Shown here piece after piece: positions 11,006 through 21,860 of a DNA stretch of 64,000 nucleotides. The notes beneath the pieces were generated by a model that saw only the letters and a program-made list of their open reading frames with translations, did not search any database and was not told where the DNA came from. Positions within the stretch are counted from its first letter, which is position 1. The number at the start of each line of letters is the position of its first letter. A program made the position numbers and the translations under genes. Source of the DNA: Pseudevernia furfuracea (taxonomy: Eukaryota > Ascomycota > Lecanoromycetes > Lecanorales > Parmeliaceae). The stretch lies in the NCBI GenBank assembly GCA_022315425.1, contig JAIUPT010000010.1:248001-312000 (forward strand), given 5' to 3'.

Positions 11006-12177
11006 ATGGCGAATCCAGTTCCCTTCGAATGCCGGACGCCATCTGCCACCACTCATGGGTCTTCTTCCTACCCGGCGCAGGAAATTGATAACATCCTTTC
11101 CACACTCCCTCACTACGATCTACTCTCCTTCTTAGCCATTACAGAAAGGCTGTCAAACGTCCGATTATATGCCTTCACACCCAGTTATCAACCTAACGGC
11201 CGTTTGACCATTCGAGCAGGCGCTAGCGGCATCGTACATGATCAAGCCCTCTCTTCAGAGCGCGGTATTATTTTCAAACGATACAGAACGACGCCTCAAT
11301 CCTCGAGACGTGATGTCTTCAAGGCGATCATCAGCGAGGTTATGGTTCTCAGACATCCTGTTCTTGCGAAGCACCCGAATGTTGTGGATCTGGACGGCAT
11401 CACGTGGGACGTCGAGGTTGAGCACGGCCAGCCGCCCCAAATCACTCCTGTGCTTATTCTGAAACGAGCAGAGCATGGCAATCTAGCCGACTTTTTCCGG
11501 ACGTCGCAGGGTCAGAATTTGAGCCTGGAACGGAGACTCCGATTGTGTATTGATGTTGCATTGGCGCTGGACGCAATGCATACATACGGTAACGTCATCG
11601 CCAGCAAGCTTTGCCAGATGAGCACGGCACTGAAGTCACTGTAGAGATCGTGCATGGAGATATTAAGCCCGATAATATACTCGTGTGTAAGGGACAGTCT
11701 GGTGAACTACAAGCCAAAGTTACCGACTTCGGGTATTCCTGCTTCGGATGTAAGGAAGAAGATCATGTCCACCTGGGCTATACAGCGTTTTGGCATGCTC
11801 CAGAATGGCGGCATCGGGCATTCACCATCAAGGAAGCGAAACTCATGGATTTGTATTCTTTCGGGAAAATCTGTACATGGATCCTTCTTGCCCATACAGA
11901 ACCGCCTGATGAATTCGCTGCACGTCCGCAACCTAGTTATAATGACGCGCTAGAGGCTCTTCAAGGAACACAAGGGATTGCAAGTCAAAGTGGCCCAGTT
12001 GAAAATATGGACATGTTCAAAGAGACCATCAAGAAATTTTTTGCTTTGAGTTTGACAGATAGCGCTCAGAGAGCCTCTGGAGTTCAAGTTCTTCTGACTT
12101 GCCTTCTACATGCAGCCAAATACTTGCGAGCGCAGTTAGTGAACAAGAGCCTCGTTTGGTGCTGGTCACTCCGCTAA
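11006..12177 (+). CDS. Serine/threonine protein kinase domain (probably the 5' part of a kinase-TPR gene)
   Basis: Exon 1 is 11006-11588 and exon 2 starts at 11645, with a 56-nt intron (GTAACG..CTGTAG). Splicing restores the canonical spacing MHTYEIVHGDIKPDNILV, which neither unspliced frame gives. The domain has a glycine-poor nucleotide loop (GASGIV), lysine in IIFKRY, glutamate in IISEVMVL, catalytic Asp in HGDIKPDN, TDFGYS and WHAPEW, so all catalytic residues are present. Read straight to the stop at 12177 the product is 371 residues. The C-terminal end after the kinase looks arbitrary, and a plausible intron (12139-12188, branch CGCTAATG) lies just before the stop. Fungal kinases of this kind often continue into the helical/TPR region found just downstream, so this may be the N-terminal half of one protein. 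Confidence 0.7.
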
Positions 12178-12732
12178 TGCATGACTAGCAACGCAAGACG
12201 TACAGCTCGCGGATCATTCTCAAACTGGACACTCACGGAGAAGGTAGGTCCGCATACCACAGAAAGTGAATACATTCCAATAGATCTAGGCGTCTAGACC
12301 ACGGCCCACCTACTACGTTCGAGCTCAGATTGAACGATTCTTTGCCTTTTGCATACTCGGAAGAGACTCCAAATTCTTCGCTCCAGGCCAGATTCACGCC
12401 ATATCATATAAAAGCAAAGTCCCATCTCTAGTTTTCTTGCTCTGTATGACACTTGGGGCTTTCTTACCGTCTGCTCTTTTAATTGTGTTTTGTATCACCC
12501 TTCGAAAATCCCTCCGATCTGACTCAGCGACTCATGCCGGCCTTGGAGTTCTTTTGGGAATCTTGGTCCTCAGCTCTGGGATTTTCTCATATGCTCTGCG
12601 CGTGGTCGGTAACGCTTGGAGGGAAGTGCGAGCTCCGGCGCAAACTTTCCTCCTGTTCGGTGGTACAGCCCATCCAATGCCAACTGTACGTGATTCTGCA
12701 CCATACAGAACGTGCAAAACTGACGGCGACAG

Positions 12733-15648
12733 ATCACGAAGCAATTTTCCCTCCTTAACGTTCTACACTACCTTGTTCGTGCTCAGATTGTGGAAGACCT
12801 GAAGAAGAAGGCTACAGGTGAATGCGCTGTTTGCCAAAAGCCAGCTGCATTACTGTTGGCGTTCTGTTATGAAATAGCGTTTGGAACTTCTCCAAATGTT
12901 GATGCATCCTCTGAATGGTTGAGTATGTCCGAGAGACCTAGAATGCATCTTTTAAAACTGCTGAAAGAAGCAAATGCTTACGATGATGCCAACTTTCCGG
13001 GATCAGGAGACTTATTAAAAGAAGGCCATGTCAGATACGGCTCGACTTATCTTGTCGACCTAGGGAACCAGCTCTCACAACACGGACTTGTCAATTCCGC
13101 TGTGGAAATGCTCCGAAATGAGATCAAGGGGAAACAGCAAGTCGAGATCGCAGCAAGGTCTCAACGAGAACTCCTCAAATGTCTTGCCTCTGTTTATATG
13201 ACTGTCGGTGCCTATCAGGATGCTGAAGACGCAATGAAGCAAGCTGGCACTGTCTGGCAGCCGAGAGGACGACGTCTCCGGCCCTTCTTCCGCGATCTTA
13301 CAAAGATTCGCTTAGCCACGATCTTGGATGCCCAAGGGAGAGGAGATGAAGCTGCAAAAGTTCTGGAGGCTTTCCCATTTCTCCTACGCAACCCCAATGG
13401 TAAAGAACCTTTTTGGCTGTTGAAGCGATTCCCCAGGAATAGAAATCTAAATGCTCGGAGGATTCTGGCAAGAATTCTTCTCCAAAATGACAGGCTAGAT
13501 GAGGTTCTGAAGTTGGATCTGGAAGCTGATGCAAGGGACGCTCTGAAAATTTTTGCCGGCGACCAATATTCCGTGATAGCCATGCTGCAAATTATGGCTG
13601 GGCTTGGATTTGCGTTGCTTGCAAAAGATAGAATCGACGAGGCTGCGAAAATACAACGACAAAGACACAAGCTTTGGGTGAATATCTCCGGTAGCAGAAG
13701 TCGCGATGCTTGCAGTGCTCAGCTGGATCTGGCTTTCGCCCTGTCGCATGGAAGCAATAAAGAGGCGGACGAAGCGATAACACTGCTAGATAGCGTCCTT
13801 GCCATACAAGGACATCTGGAGGACTTCGACCCCTCTGTCACCCATTATGCTCGGGCGTACAACCTAGCGAGAAAGGGGCTGACGACCTCTGCGATACAGG
13901 AGATACGGATGGTTCTGACAAAGTGGACTGAATCTGCTGTGATTGAATCACCGGCAGCGTTAGGTTGGATGGGAATGCTCGGTGGCTCCCTTTGCTTAGA
14001 GAATGAGAGCAATTTGAGACTGCCAGTATGGATGCAAACAGAACTCTTGACCCAATGCGAGCGAGAGCCGAACTCCAGCATACAACTGGCCATGATTGCT
14101 CTAATCTGGGCCCTTTGCAGACGAAGGGATCTAGAAAAGACGATAATGCTCACAAGGAGTCTTTTGGATCTTCAGACTCGGTTTGCTTCTAACGATCTGA
14201 GGGCCATTTCGATGACCCGGACATACTTGATAATACTCCTCGCGCACAAAGGTCTTGCGTTTGAGGATGACGCACTGCTTGATGACACTTTGAGAGAAAG
14301 TGATACGATGCTACAAGTCATTGAACAGAATCCTGATGTCGGAGCAGAGGATAAAGCAAGGGCAGCGAGTTTCATGGCTTCCGTATATGCCAAAAAAGCC
14401 TATCTCTTATACATCCGTTTCGGCTTCGGAGAGTCTGACAAACATTTTCTAAACAAAGCTATAGCAGTCCATCGTTGGGCATTGGAGCTTTGCGAAACAG
14501 CGTTCGGGTGGGACAATGCTGCAACTTTATCGGTTGCTACTGCTCTGGCCTTCAATCTCTCCGAACACGGCCTTCAAATGGGGTTAGAAGATCAAGTCGT
14601 TGAGGCTGAAGAGCTTTTTTCCCGCGTGGTTGAGAGCATTTCCAGGACGGAAGGCGTCGACAGCATCCCCGATAAACGCACGAGATTCCGATACAATCGC
14701 ATGCTCCACGAACATGGGAAAATCAGCGATGAAAGCGCAGAAAAGGCCGAAGAAGATTTCTTTCGTTGGCTCGACGACAAATTCAATGCATGGCATCCTC
14801 AAGTCATTGTGCAGGGTCTCCGCATGGTGCATATATGGGCGAAGAACCGCAGATACGTCGAAGCGCGTGTTTGCGCGGATAGGGTCGCAACCTCTTGCAT
14901 GTCCTTGTATGGCGACCGCCTTCCTCAAACCCTCGAGGCATTGATGGTCACAGGATGGGAAAGTTGGAGAGTCTGCCCTTTTGCTAACTACCCCTACTCC
15001 AGCCTCGTACTCAGGCGAGTTAGGCAGTTGCCAGCGGTGGGAGGCCGCCCCAATCCTCGCGTCATGCACTATCAGTTCATGATAATCGAAGCGCGAGACT
15101 GGAGTCTTTCGCCGCCGGCTGAGGAAACGCTCACGGAAGCGGAACGGCTGCTTCAGGTCCAGATTAGCGATTTCGGCAGAACCCATACCAGCACCTTTAG
15201 CATCATGCAGCGCGTCGCAACGCTTTATTTCAAACATGGGCGCAGAGAGATGGGCCTCCACTGGCTTCGAGAGCGCTTGAAACATTTCGCCCTTTTGTTC
15301 GGTATGACCCGGCGTACGAAATCCGAATGGCTGCAGCTACGAAGCACGGCGGGGGTTGCCCCCGAGGATATCGACCGGGTGCAAGAGCAGATGCGGCAGC
15401 GACTTGGCGCCTTGAAGTGGAGGGGCAACAGCCTTGCGAGTGACCACGCCGGTCTTTTGGCCGACGTGGTGGAGCTTGCGACGACGCTGCGTTTGAGCTC
15501 GCGCGTCTTGGGCAGAGATCATGTTTTTACCGCGAAGCATGCGGAGCTTTACGCTCGGCGCCTGCGGGAAGGCCATGTTTGCCATGTTCAGCGGGAGGTA
15601 CGAGAGGCGCTCGATATCGGTCGAGTAGGCAACGACGATCCAGTCTGA
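12733..15648 (+). CDS. Large helical TPR/Sel1-like repeat protein (probably the 3' part of the kinase gene)
   Basis: A long open frame; coding similarity begins before the GTG at 12790, at an acceptor ending 12732 that is preceded by a CTGAC branch site (a GTACGT donor lies at 12686). The visible product is about 970 residues, mostly amphipathic helices with TPR-like pairs, for example around LAFCYEIAFGTSP, LGFALLAKDRIDEAAKI and AATLSVATALAFNLSEHG. TPR arrays bind other proteins. It has no good ATG of its own, lies 0.55 kb after a kinase domain on the same strand, and starts with the motif that usually follows the kinase in fungal kinase-TPR proteins, so I favour a single gene from 11006 to 15648. 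I could not solve the joining exons between 12178 and 12732. Confidence 0.6.
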   Translation: MTKQFSLLNVLHYLVRAQIVEDLKKKATGECAVCQKPAALLLAFCYEIAFGTSPNVDASSEWLSMSERPRMHLLKLLKEANAYDDANFPGSGDLLKEGHVRYGSTYLVDLGNQLSQHGLVNSAVEMLRNEIKGKQQVEIAARSQRELLKCLASVYMTVGAYQDAEDAMKQAGTVWQPRGRRLRPFFRDLTKIRLATILDAQGRGDEAAKVLEAFPFLLRNPNGKEPFWLLKRFPRNRNLNARRILARILLQNDRLDEVLKLDLEADARDALKIFAGDQYSVIAMLQIMAGLGFALLAKDRIDEAAKIQRQRHKLWVNISGSRSRDACSAQLDLAFALSHGSNKEADEAITLLDSVLAIQGHLEDFDPSVTHYARAYNLARKGLTTSAIQEIRMVLTKWTESAVIESPAALGWMGMLGGSLCLENESNLRLPVWMQTELLTQCEREPNSSIQLAMIALIWALCRRRDLEKTIMLTRSLLDLQTRFASNDLRAISMTRTYLIILLAHKGLAFEDDALLDDTLRESDTMLQVIEQNPDVGAEDKARAASFMASVYAKKAYLLYIRFGFGESDKHFLNKAIAVHRWALELCETAFGWDNAATLSVATALAFNLSEHGLQMGLEDQVVEAEELFSRVVESISRTEGVDSIPDKRTRFRYNRMLHEHGKISDESAEKAEEDFFRWLDDKFNAWHPQVIVQGLRMVHIWAKNRRYVEARVCADRVATSCMSLYGDRLPQTLEALMVTGWESWRVCPFANYPYSSLVLRRVRQLPAVGGRPNPRVMHYQFMIIEARDWSLSPPAEETLTEAERLLQVQISDFGRTHTSTFSIMQRVATLYFKHGRREMGLHWLRERLKHFALLFGMTRRTKSEWLQLRSTAGVAPEDIDRVQEQMRQRLGALKWRGNSLASDHAGLLADVVELATTLRLSSRVLGRDHVFTAKHAELYARRLREGHVCHVQREVREALDIGRVGNDDPV

Positions 15649-16100
15649 TACAGTGTCTCGGTCTTTGGAAGAAGAAGATGATCCCGGAGCGGGTGGAGTA
15701 AAACAAAATGTTTTCTTAGTTGGGAATTGAAATTGTCTTTATCTTGGTTTACGAGAGGAGATAGGGGGGGAGCCTCTGCCAAATGCACTTGCTACACTAC
15801 ATGATCAAAATCACCAAAACCACGTCGCGATTCTGACATTTCTATCCAGCTTCACCGCCCTTGAAGTAGTTAAAAACAAGCCTCTTTTAATTCTCGTTTA
15901 GAAACCGAGAAGAAACCGCCCCCGAGAGTGCCATTTTAAAAAATATCCTCCTGCCAAAGGCTTCCATAGAATAACCATCCTTCTACCTGTAGCTGACTGG
16001 GGTTCTTTGTTTTTTTCTTTTTCTTGTTCTCGTACCATCATAGAACTATAACCACAGGTTTTTAACAACTCGGCTCCGGACAAGTCACCCACCCTTTCCG
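15649..16100. other. Intergenic, left flank of inverted-repeat elements
   Basis: No coding sequence supported. A/T-rich with poly-T tracts near 16010-16020. It contains the terminator region of the TPR gene. Confidence 0.4.
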
Positions 16101-16318
16101 GGGGTGCGCGAAATAAACTGCGAAAATGGCAAAATATATTTTCCATCAACTTTTACAACTCGACAACGAGAGCCTTGATCTTCCAACTTTTGGCTCATGA
16201 ATTACTCTCCTCGAGTAGTTCTAGTATTCTCCAACCAAAAGCAAAAGCGCAGGTTAAATAATTGAAGAGCTATAAGGCTTCAGAATCCCGCCTCGGTGCA
16301 GTTTATTTCGCGCACCCC
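16101..16318. mobile_element. Short non-coding element with 21-bp perfect terminal inverted repeats (MITE-like)
   Basis: The 21 bases at 16101-16121, beginning GGGGTGCGCGAAATAAACTG, recur exactly as reverse complement at 16298-16318. The 218-bp unit between them has no open frame. This is the structure of a miniature inverted-repeat transposable element. I could not see an unambiguous target-site duplication, so the superfamily is open. Confidence 0.7.
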
Positions 16319-16327
16319 GAGAGAGTT

Positions 16328-16814
16328 CACCCACAGTCACCCTAGACGCTAAACAAGCCTCCCGCCGCGCAGTAGCACCTTACGTAACTAGGTCGAGGTA
16401 CCTTAATTCTAGTGTACAGTACTTAAAAATGTACCTTACCCACGCCTATCAGGCTACTATAAAAGGAGTTCGCAGTAACCAAATTTCCAAGAAAATAGAA
16501 TAATGTAAGATAATTAAATAGTGTCTCATATATTAGGAGTTAAAAAGACCCAGCTAGCTCAGCCATAGCGCTATCAATCACCGGTATCAACACTCAACGT
16601 CGCACCGTCTCAGCAGACGCGCCAGCTATTATATAAAGTAGAAATTGCCCAAAAGTACCTATACGACTTCTACTAAGGATCCGCATATACTTCCGTTAAG
16701 GTATGCCGACCCCTGTCCCGTATGCCGAGGTTTCCCGCGGATTTCGGCCGAACCCCCAAGCTAGAGTACTAACCGCGGGAGGGCTTGTTTAGCGTCTAGG
16801 GGTGACTGTGGGTG
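16328..16814. mobile_element. Second MITE-like element with ~38-40-bp terminal inverted repeats
   Basis: The left end 16328-16365 (beginning CACCCACAGTCACC) matches the reverse complement of the right end 16775-16814, differing by two single-base gaps. The shared core includes TAGACGCTAAACAAGCC. The 487-bp interior is A/T-rich and non-coding, with no transposase. It starts nine bases after the end of the preceding element. A TA target duplication is not evident. Confidence 0.75.
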
Positions 16815-17466
16815 TGGAGCTGAGTTGAGGATTCAGGATTTAGTGCTTCCCATTTCCGTTCAAGGCCTGAACCCCGTTTAATCGATTTCGATAATGAACC
16901 AGCTCAAGGTCGGACTGAAAGACTCCTCTGACAATATCTCGGATAAAGTCTAGGGCTGCCTGACAATGTGCTTAGATCTGCTTCGATGTTGCGAGAATTC
17001 TGCCATATCATCGTCATCGTCGTCAAGAAACGACTTCAAGTTCGAGCCTTTGAGGCATTCATACACACATACCTACTTACTCCGTAAAGTAGGTGCTTCG
17101 GACATTTTAGGGCTTCTTAAGGGCTTGAGCCTGAGAGCGGTTATATACAGTATTATACGCGCTATCTGTACTGGCGAATGAAATTCCGCCGCTCGGGAAA
17201 AATACTTACATGTATCTGAAACATGGCGCCGTTTCCCACACCACATTCGGTCCACCACTCCACATTGACATTCCACAACGCCCACCCCCCAAATAATCGG
17301 TAGTGGCCATACAGGCGCCGCCCCAGCTGGACAAATGTCCTTGAGAATTGACACAGACAAGGTCAGTAGTCAACCTCTTTCACTTTCTCTCTCTCTGTTC
17401 CACTGTCACCCTATCCACGGCTTTCCACCCTCCACCTATCTTCCAAGCGCATCTTTGCCACGTATC
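16815..17466. other. Intergenic / upstream region of GT8 gene
   Basis: No supported gene until the GT8 start. The GT8 frame is open back to an ATG at 17335, but that segment is Ser/Pro/Leu-rich, pyrimidine-rich on the coding strand and resembles a 5' leader. Confidence 0.4.
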
Positions 17467-18525
17467 ATGCTCTCCCCTCGTCATCCCGTCCCATGGCAGG
17501 GAAATTCCTCCCGCGGCTTGAAAAGAAGAATTCAGGTCACCCTTGGCACTGTCATCGTAATCCTCATTCTGACCTTGACCTTTCATCCTCTGAATCTAGG
17601 CCAATATTCCCTATCCTCTCCCACCTCTTCTACATCCTCACTGAACTCCCGGTCACCATACGCTTACGTCACCTTGCTCGCCCCAAATCCGAACCTTGAC
17701 AACAAGACTGTGCCGGATGATGAGGATGAATACTTTGTCGGAACCCGAGTTCTCGCATACCAGTTATTGCACGCCCCGAAGACTGGCACCAACACCTCCA
17801 TCCCCTTCGTCGTCCTCGCAACTCCCGACATACCACCTTCAAAATTGGAGAGGCTGAGGAAAGATGGAGCAACAGTCAAAGTCATCGAAAAAATATCGGA
17901 ATCATGGATGAAACCAGGCCTCAAGAGATGGAGAGACATGATGTCCAAGCTTAGAATGCTCGAATTGACCCAATTCACAAAAGTGCTCTTTCTCGACGCA
18001 GACATGTACATTGCCGAGCGCATGGACGGCATCTTCACGGACCCCACCACAGAGCCCCTCGCACCAAAGCCAGAATTTGCAGTTCAAGATGAAGGCCCAT
18101 TGCCCAAATCCTACATCTTCTCGGCCCAGCAATACATGGAAGGACGTATCCACCCCTACCCGCCTCCTGTCGGCACCTACTTCTCTGGCGGCTTCTTCCT
18201 CTGCCAGCCCAGTATCGCAATGTTCAATTACTACCTCACCATTGCAAAAATCACAGATCGCTTCGATTCGAACGCTATGGAACAAGGATTGTTGAATTAT
18301 GCGCATCGAAGGGATGGGCCGATGCCGTGGACGGACATCTACTACAAATGGACTACGACGTGGCCGAGTATGAAGGAGTATAAGGCTGGGGCGCATAGCT
18401 TGCACGAGAAGTGGTGGGATGAGAGTATTCGCTTGGACCCGGATCTCAGGAAGCTATGGTACATTGCACGGGGCGAGATGGAGGGTTATTATCGTGGCTT
18501 AGAGCAAGCCTTCGAGCTTCTATGA
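17467..18525 (+). CDS. Glycosyltransferase family 8 (glycogenin-like), Golgi type II membrane protein
   Basis: The product from the ATG at 17467 is 352 residues; an in-frame ATG at 17335 would add 44 unlikely residues. A short basic N-terminus (RGLKRRIQ) precedes one membrane anchor (VTLGTVIVILILTLTF), then a Ser/Thr-rich stem and the catalytic domain. FLDADMYIAERMD carries the DxD metal/nucleotide-sugar motif, preceded by MMSKLRMLELTQFTKVL, and GTYFSGGFFLCQPS is the usual acceptor-side block. Family 8 retaining enzymes use UDP-sugars; fungal members of this shape are thought to act on glycans in the Golgi. The N-glycosyl acceptor and exact sugar cannot be told. No intron. Confidence 0.85.
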   Translation: MLSPRHPVPWQGNSSRGLKRRIQVTLGTVIVILILTLTFHPLNLGQYSLSSPTSSTSSLNSRSPYAYVTLLAPNPNLDNKTVPDDEDEYFVGTRVLAYQLLHAPKTGTNTSIPFVVLATPDIPPSKLERLRKDGATVKVIEKISESWMKPGLKRWRDMMSKLRMLELTQFTKVLFLDADMYIAERMDGIFTDPTTEPLAPKPEFAVQDEGPLPKSYIFSAQQYMEGRIHPYPPPVGTYFSGGFFLCQPSIAMFNYYLTIAKITDRFDSNAMEQGLLNYAHRRDGPMPWTDIYYKWTTTWPSMKEYKAGAHSLHEKWWDESIRLDPDLRKLWYIARGEMEGYYRGLEQAFELL

Positions 18526-19881
18526 GTATACTCTTCCGGAACTCTTTCACACGACCGGCTAGTTCGGAATCAAAGATGAGAAGCTTTCGGCCTATTGAAT
18601 GGTCTCACATCAATCGCCGCACTACATCTAGGCTTGCAGACGTTCAGAGACGCCAGGCTCATGGGAATATCCCCCCAAACATGGCAGCTTTGATCTGATA
18701 GCAAAGCATGCTTGGAGAACACAAACCGTCTCCCAACGTCGAGGTCGCGCTGGAAATACAGGCATTCCTCCGATGAGTCCGTACGATATCCTTGTCCGAG
18801 CCTAAATCTAAGGCCAATAACCTGGGGAATGCTCCGAGCTACATTTTGCCACCAGTCTTTGCAACTCAGATCCGCCGACAAGGCACAGGGTCCTTCCTTC
18901 CTCCACACCATTATTGAATAGATCGGCCAAGGTAATACTGCATTCAATCTACCAAAGCCGGCTCTATAGACTCTTGTCTGCGACTTCCCGGCCCTGCGAG
19001 ATCGAGGCGTAGTTGAGGGACCGGAACTACGATGACAGAAAAAGAATGGTTGGAGGTGATTGCCAATGGGGCCCACCGGATATCATTGTGGCAATCTTTG
19101 TCAAGGGTACACATCATGATCTAACAGATTCCATGTACGCAATATAGCCTTCTGGTTAGAGCATGCATACAGCTAGGAAACTAGTGTTTGCCTCCTCTAA
19201 CAATACAGAATGTACAAAAATGTAGTCCATTTGTCCTTCCTTGCTGCTCCTGCTATCAGTTGAAAGGCGATGGTAACTATGACGAAGAGCATTATATTAT
19301 GGATGACGCGTTCTTTCTGTTTGTGGTCCGGGCATCTTGAACAACTCTTCCGGTAGACCAATGGCTGATGCAGATTCTTCCGTGACATTGCCAACATGTG
19401 TAGTCCTTCCCACGAGTGACTTTTTCGTACATTCAGCTCAAGCCCCAAACTTATGAGCACTTCAGGACCTTCCAAGTTTGGTTTTACTTCAATCATCATC
19501 CCCAGTCCGACCAAACCTCTCTATATCTTGACATAGCTTCCAACAGCTGCTTTCTACGGAAAATCTCCAAGGAACACATACGATACAAGCTGCACAATCA
19601 GATTGCTTAAGGGAACTGTCTGTCTTGAAAACATAAGCACAACAGAGGTACACAACGCCTCCACTACTAGTCCCTACAATCGCACTACCGATCTCGATCA
19701 AGCGCTTTTTGGTCGTCTAACGGCTATCCACACACACACCATATCCGCGGACACCATACCTACCCTCCATCCATCTATCATCTACCCATTCAAACAAAAC
19801 CTCATCCAGCACACCCGAAACTCCCTACTTACACCCCCCCCCTCCCAACATCATCAAAAAACACTCCCTCCAACGGCAAAG
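18526..19881. other. Intergenic region
   Basis: About 1.35 kb without a gene I can support. An antisense frame at 18570-19076 (168 codons) has no recognisable domain or coding bias. Pyrimidine-rich sequence near 19740-19860 looks like the 5' leader of the next gene. Confidence 0.4.
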
Positions 19882-20798
19882 ATGCCACGAGCCAAAGCCC
19901 ATAGAGTTTCGCCTCTTCTGCAAAGGCTGCACGTCAGCGAAGAGAAGAATTCGAAACGATGCGCTCAAAGTACCACAGCGACTCCCCTCACGCCGCGCAC
20001 ATGACTTTTGAAGAGTATTTGCAGAGCGGGATACGAGCTGCGAACAGACGGACGGGAGGCCGCGGAGCCGATGCTGCTTCCGGCCGTTCTGGGGGTCATT
20101 GTTGCCACGAGGCTGGATGTTTCGGTCGCGACGACCGAAGAGGCGTTGTTGTGGCTCGTCCCGATGGTGGTGGTGGTGGTGCCCGCGAGGGAAACCAGGG
20201 AGCCCGTTGGTCTCCAGGACGTCGCGCGTTCCGGCCCTGATCGGGGATCCGTATCCCGTCCCGATAATGCTCGCGGGTCCGGAGGTCGGGTTCCGGACGA
20301 AGTTGGGGAGGATCCGAGTCCGGATCGAAGCGTCGTCTCCCCGTCCCCGTCCCCGCCCCCGTCCTCGCGAGGACTACATCCACGACGCGACGCCGACCGG
20401 CGCGTCGCAGAGTTCCCACCCGCGCCGCCGCGCGACCGGCGCCCCCGGCTCCGAAAACCCACTCAACGACGACTCCGCCGACCCCGATTCCCTAGCCATC
20501 AACACCACTCCCATTCCCACTCCCACTCCCACTCCCACTCCCCCACCCGCCAACAACACGGCACCGACCCTCGCCCCTCCCGCTCTCGATACCTTCGCGA
20601 TTCCTCCCCCAACAGTGACACCCATTCGGACGAAAAACGACGGCCGTGACCTCCCGCACGGCAGCCGCCGACGTGAAGCCGATACGGCGACACGACCTCT
20701 CACCCTTCATGGCCTTTATCTCGAGCACGGTGCAGTCTCCACCTCCGCCGCCGCCGCCGCCGCCTCCTCACCCCGATCACTTTTCCCCGCGCGGCTGA
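19882..20798 (+). CDS. Possible multi-exon gene for a low-complexity Gly/Arg/His/Pro-rich protein
   Basis: An ATG in good context (AAAGATGCC) at 19882 opens a short frame. Convincing coding pieces follow in other frames: KYHSDSPHAAHMTFEEYLQSG (from about 19962, frame 3), a His-Ser repeat and RYLRDSSPNSDTHSDEKRR (up to about 20645, frame 1), and FMAFISSTVQSPPPP ending PDHFSPRG at 20798 (frame 3). This pattern suggests several introns or frame errors in an extremely GC-rich stretch. I cannot fix the exon boundaries. No domain recognised; the product would be disordered. It may instead be a decayed gene. Confidence 0.35.
20505..20541. repeat. 6-bp tandem repeat (CACTCC)n
   Basis: About six copies of CACTCC/CATTCC in a row, encoding a His-Ser run in one frame and Thr-Pro in another. 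Confidence 0.85.
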
Positions 20799-20801
20799 TT
20801 T

Positions 20802-20819
20802 GGGGGGGGGGGGGGGGGG
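20802..20819. repeat. Homopolymer G tract (18 G)
   Basis: An 18-base G run, followed by further G-rich sequence (near 20890-20940). It has quadruplex potential and is a likely site of sequencing-length error. Confidence 0.9.
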
Positions 20820-20824
20820 AGGGG

Positions 20825-21860
20825 TTTCGGTGAGAGGTGGTGTGCTTGTTTGAGACGGGGGTACAGGACGGGTGATGGGCGAGATGATGGGGAGGGGGGG
20901 GGTTATGCGGTATTGTTAGGTTGGGGGGGGGAGGGGGGGAAAAAGTGCCATGACCGAGGCTGGATGTGCGAAAAAAGTGGTCGGTCCACTGGGGATTAGT
21001 TTCAGGCGAGAAATCAGTCGCAGGATATAAGCCGGGACATTAGTCTCTGGATTCTTCCCTTGCTGGATGAAAAAGTAGGGTTTTTGGTGAAGGTGCATAG
21101 GTGTCCCACACTGAAACCAAATCCTCCTGCAGTATTTCCAGCCCGAAAGTTCCCTCTGGAATTCGGCAGAGATTTTACCTGACAGGAAGGTTTTTCTCTT
21201 TTTTTGATGCAAGCAGGCATGGTGCCGTTTACACCGCCCCGCCTGTTTCCAACTTCTGTAGGGTTCCTACAAAAACGACAAGCCAAACCCGTCTCCACAT
21301 CTTTACTTTTATCATCTCCGCTCACATCTTTAGATGTGAACACAGAGGGAGGGGCCCAGATGATGACGACTAGATTCAAAAAAAAGTGCATGAAGACTCC
21401 CCGTAGCCCTTGCATGCATCCATTCAGCGATCTTCCTTGCATGAAAATCTTACACTCGGTGGGAGCTGCCCGGGTTTTCTGCCGCTAGAAGAAGAGTACG
21501 TAGTCTGCGTTAAGCAACTCCGAAATCCTCCATCTCTCACAACGCCCGGCTACAAAATCCCTTCCAGCACATAGAACAGGCGCTCTTTTAAAACCGCCAT
21601 TTCGTGCGAAAGCATTCAGCTTTGTCAGGCTTGGGGCGGCGCACTGGTGTTTTAAAAAATTGTCGCTCAGCTTTGCTATTATTCCGCGCTCTTTTGTGGT
21701 GCGTTTGACAACACACAAACTTCCTACGACACAGGTACTGAGACACCCTACTTCCCCCTCATTCTTCCACCACTTCCAACATCGTTCTTGATTTTTCCGA
21801 TGCCATGTGCCATCCATCTTCTGATACTGCCGAACCAGAAAAAAACTTCATTCAAAGTAA
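20825..21860. other. Intergenic region
   Basis: About 1 kb with G-rich tracts on the left and no defensible gene. The right part is the promoter/leader of the disordered-protein gene at 21861. Confidence 0.4.

Noticed and set aside
12437..12802. 121-codon frame with a hydrophobic stretch resembling a membrane protein
   Set aside because: It lies in the unresolved join between kinase and TPR and runs through a strong GTACGT donor; at best an exon piece, not a gene of its own.
16551..16620. tRNA-like A-box (TAGCTCAGCC) inside the second inverted-repeat element, suggesting a SINE
   Set aside because: No proper B-box, poly-A tail or foldable tRNA; the terminal inverted repeats explain the element better.
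18570..19076. 168-codon minus-strand frame downstream of the GT8 gene
   Set aside because: No recognisable motif; long chance frame in balanced-GC sequence.
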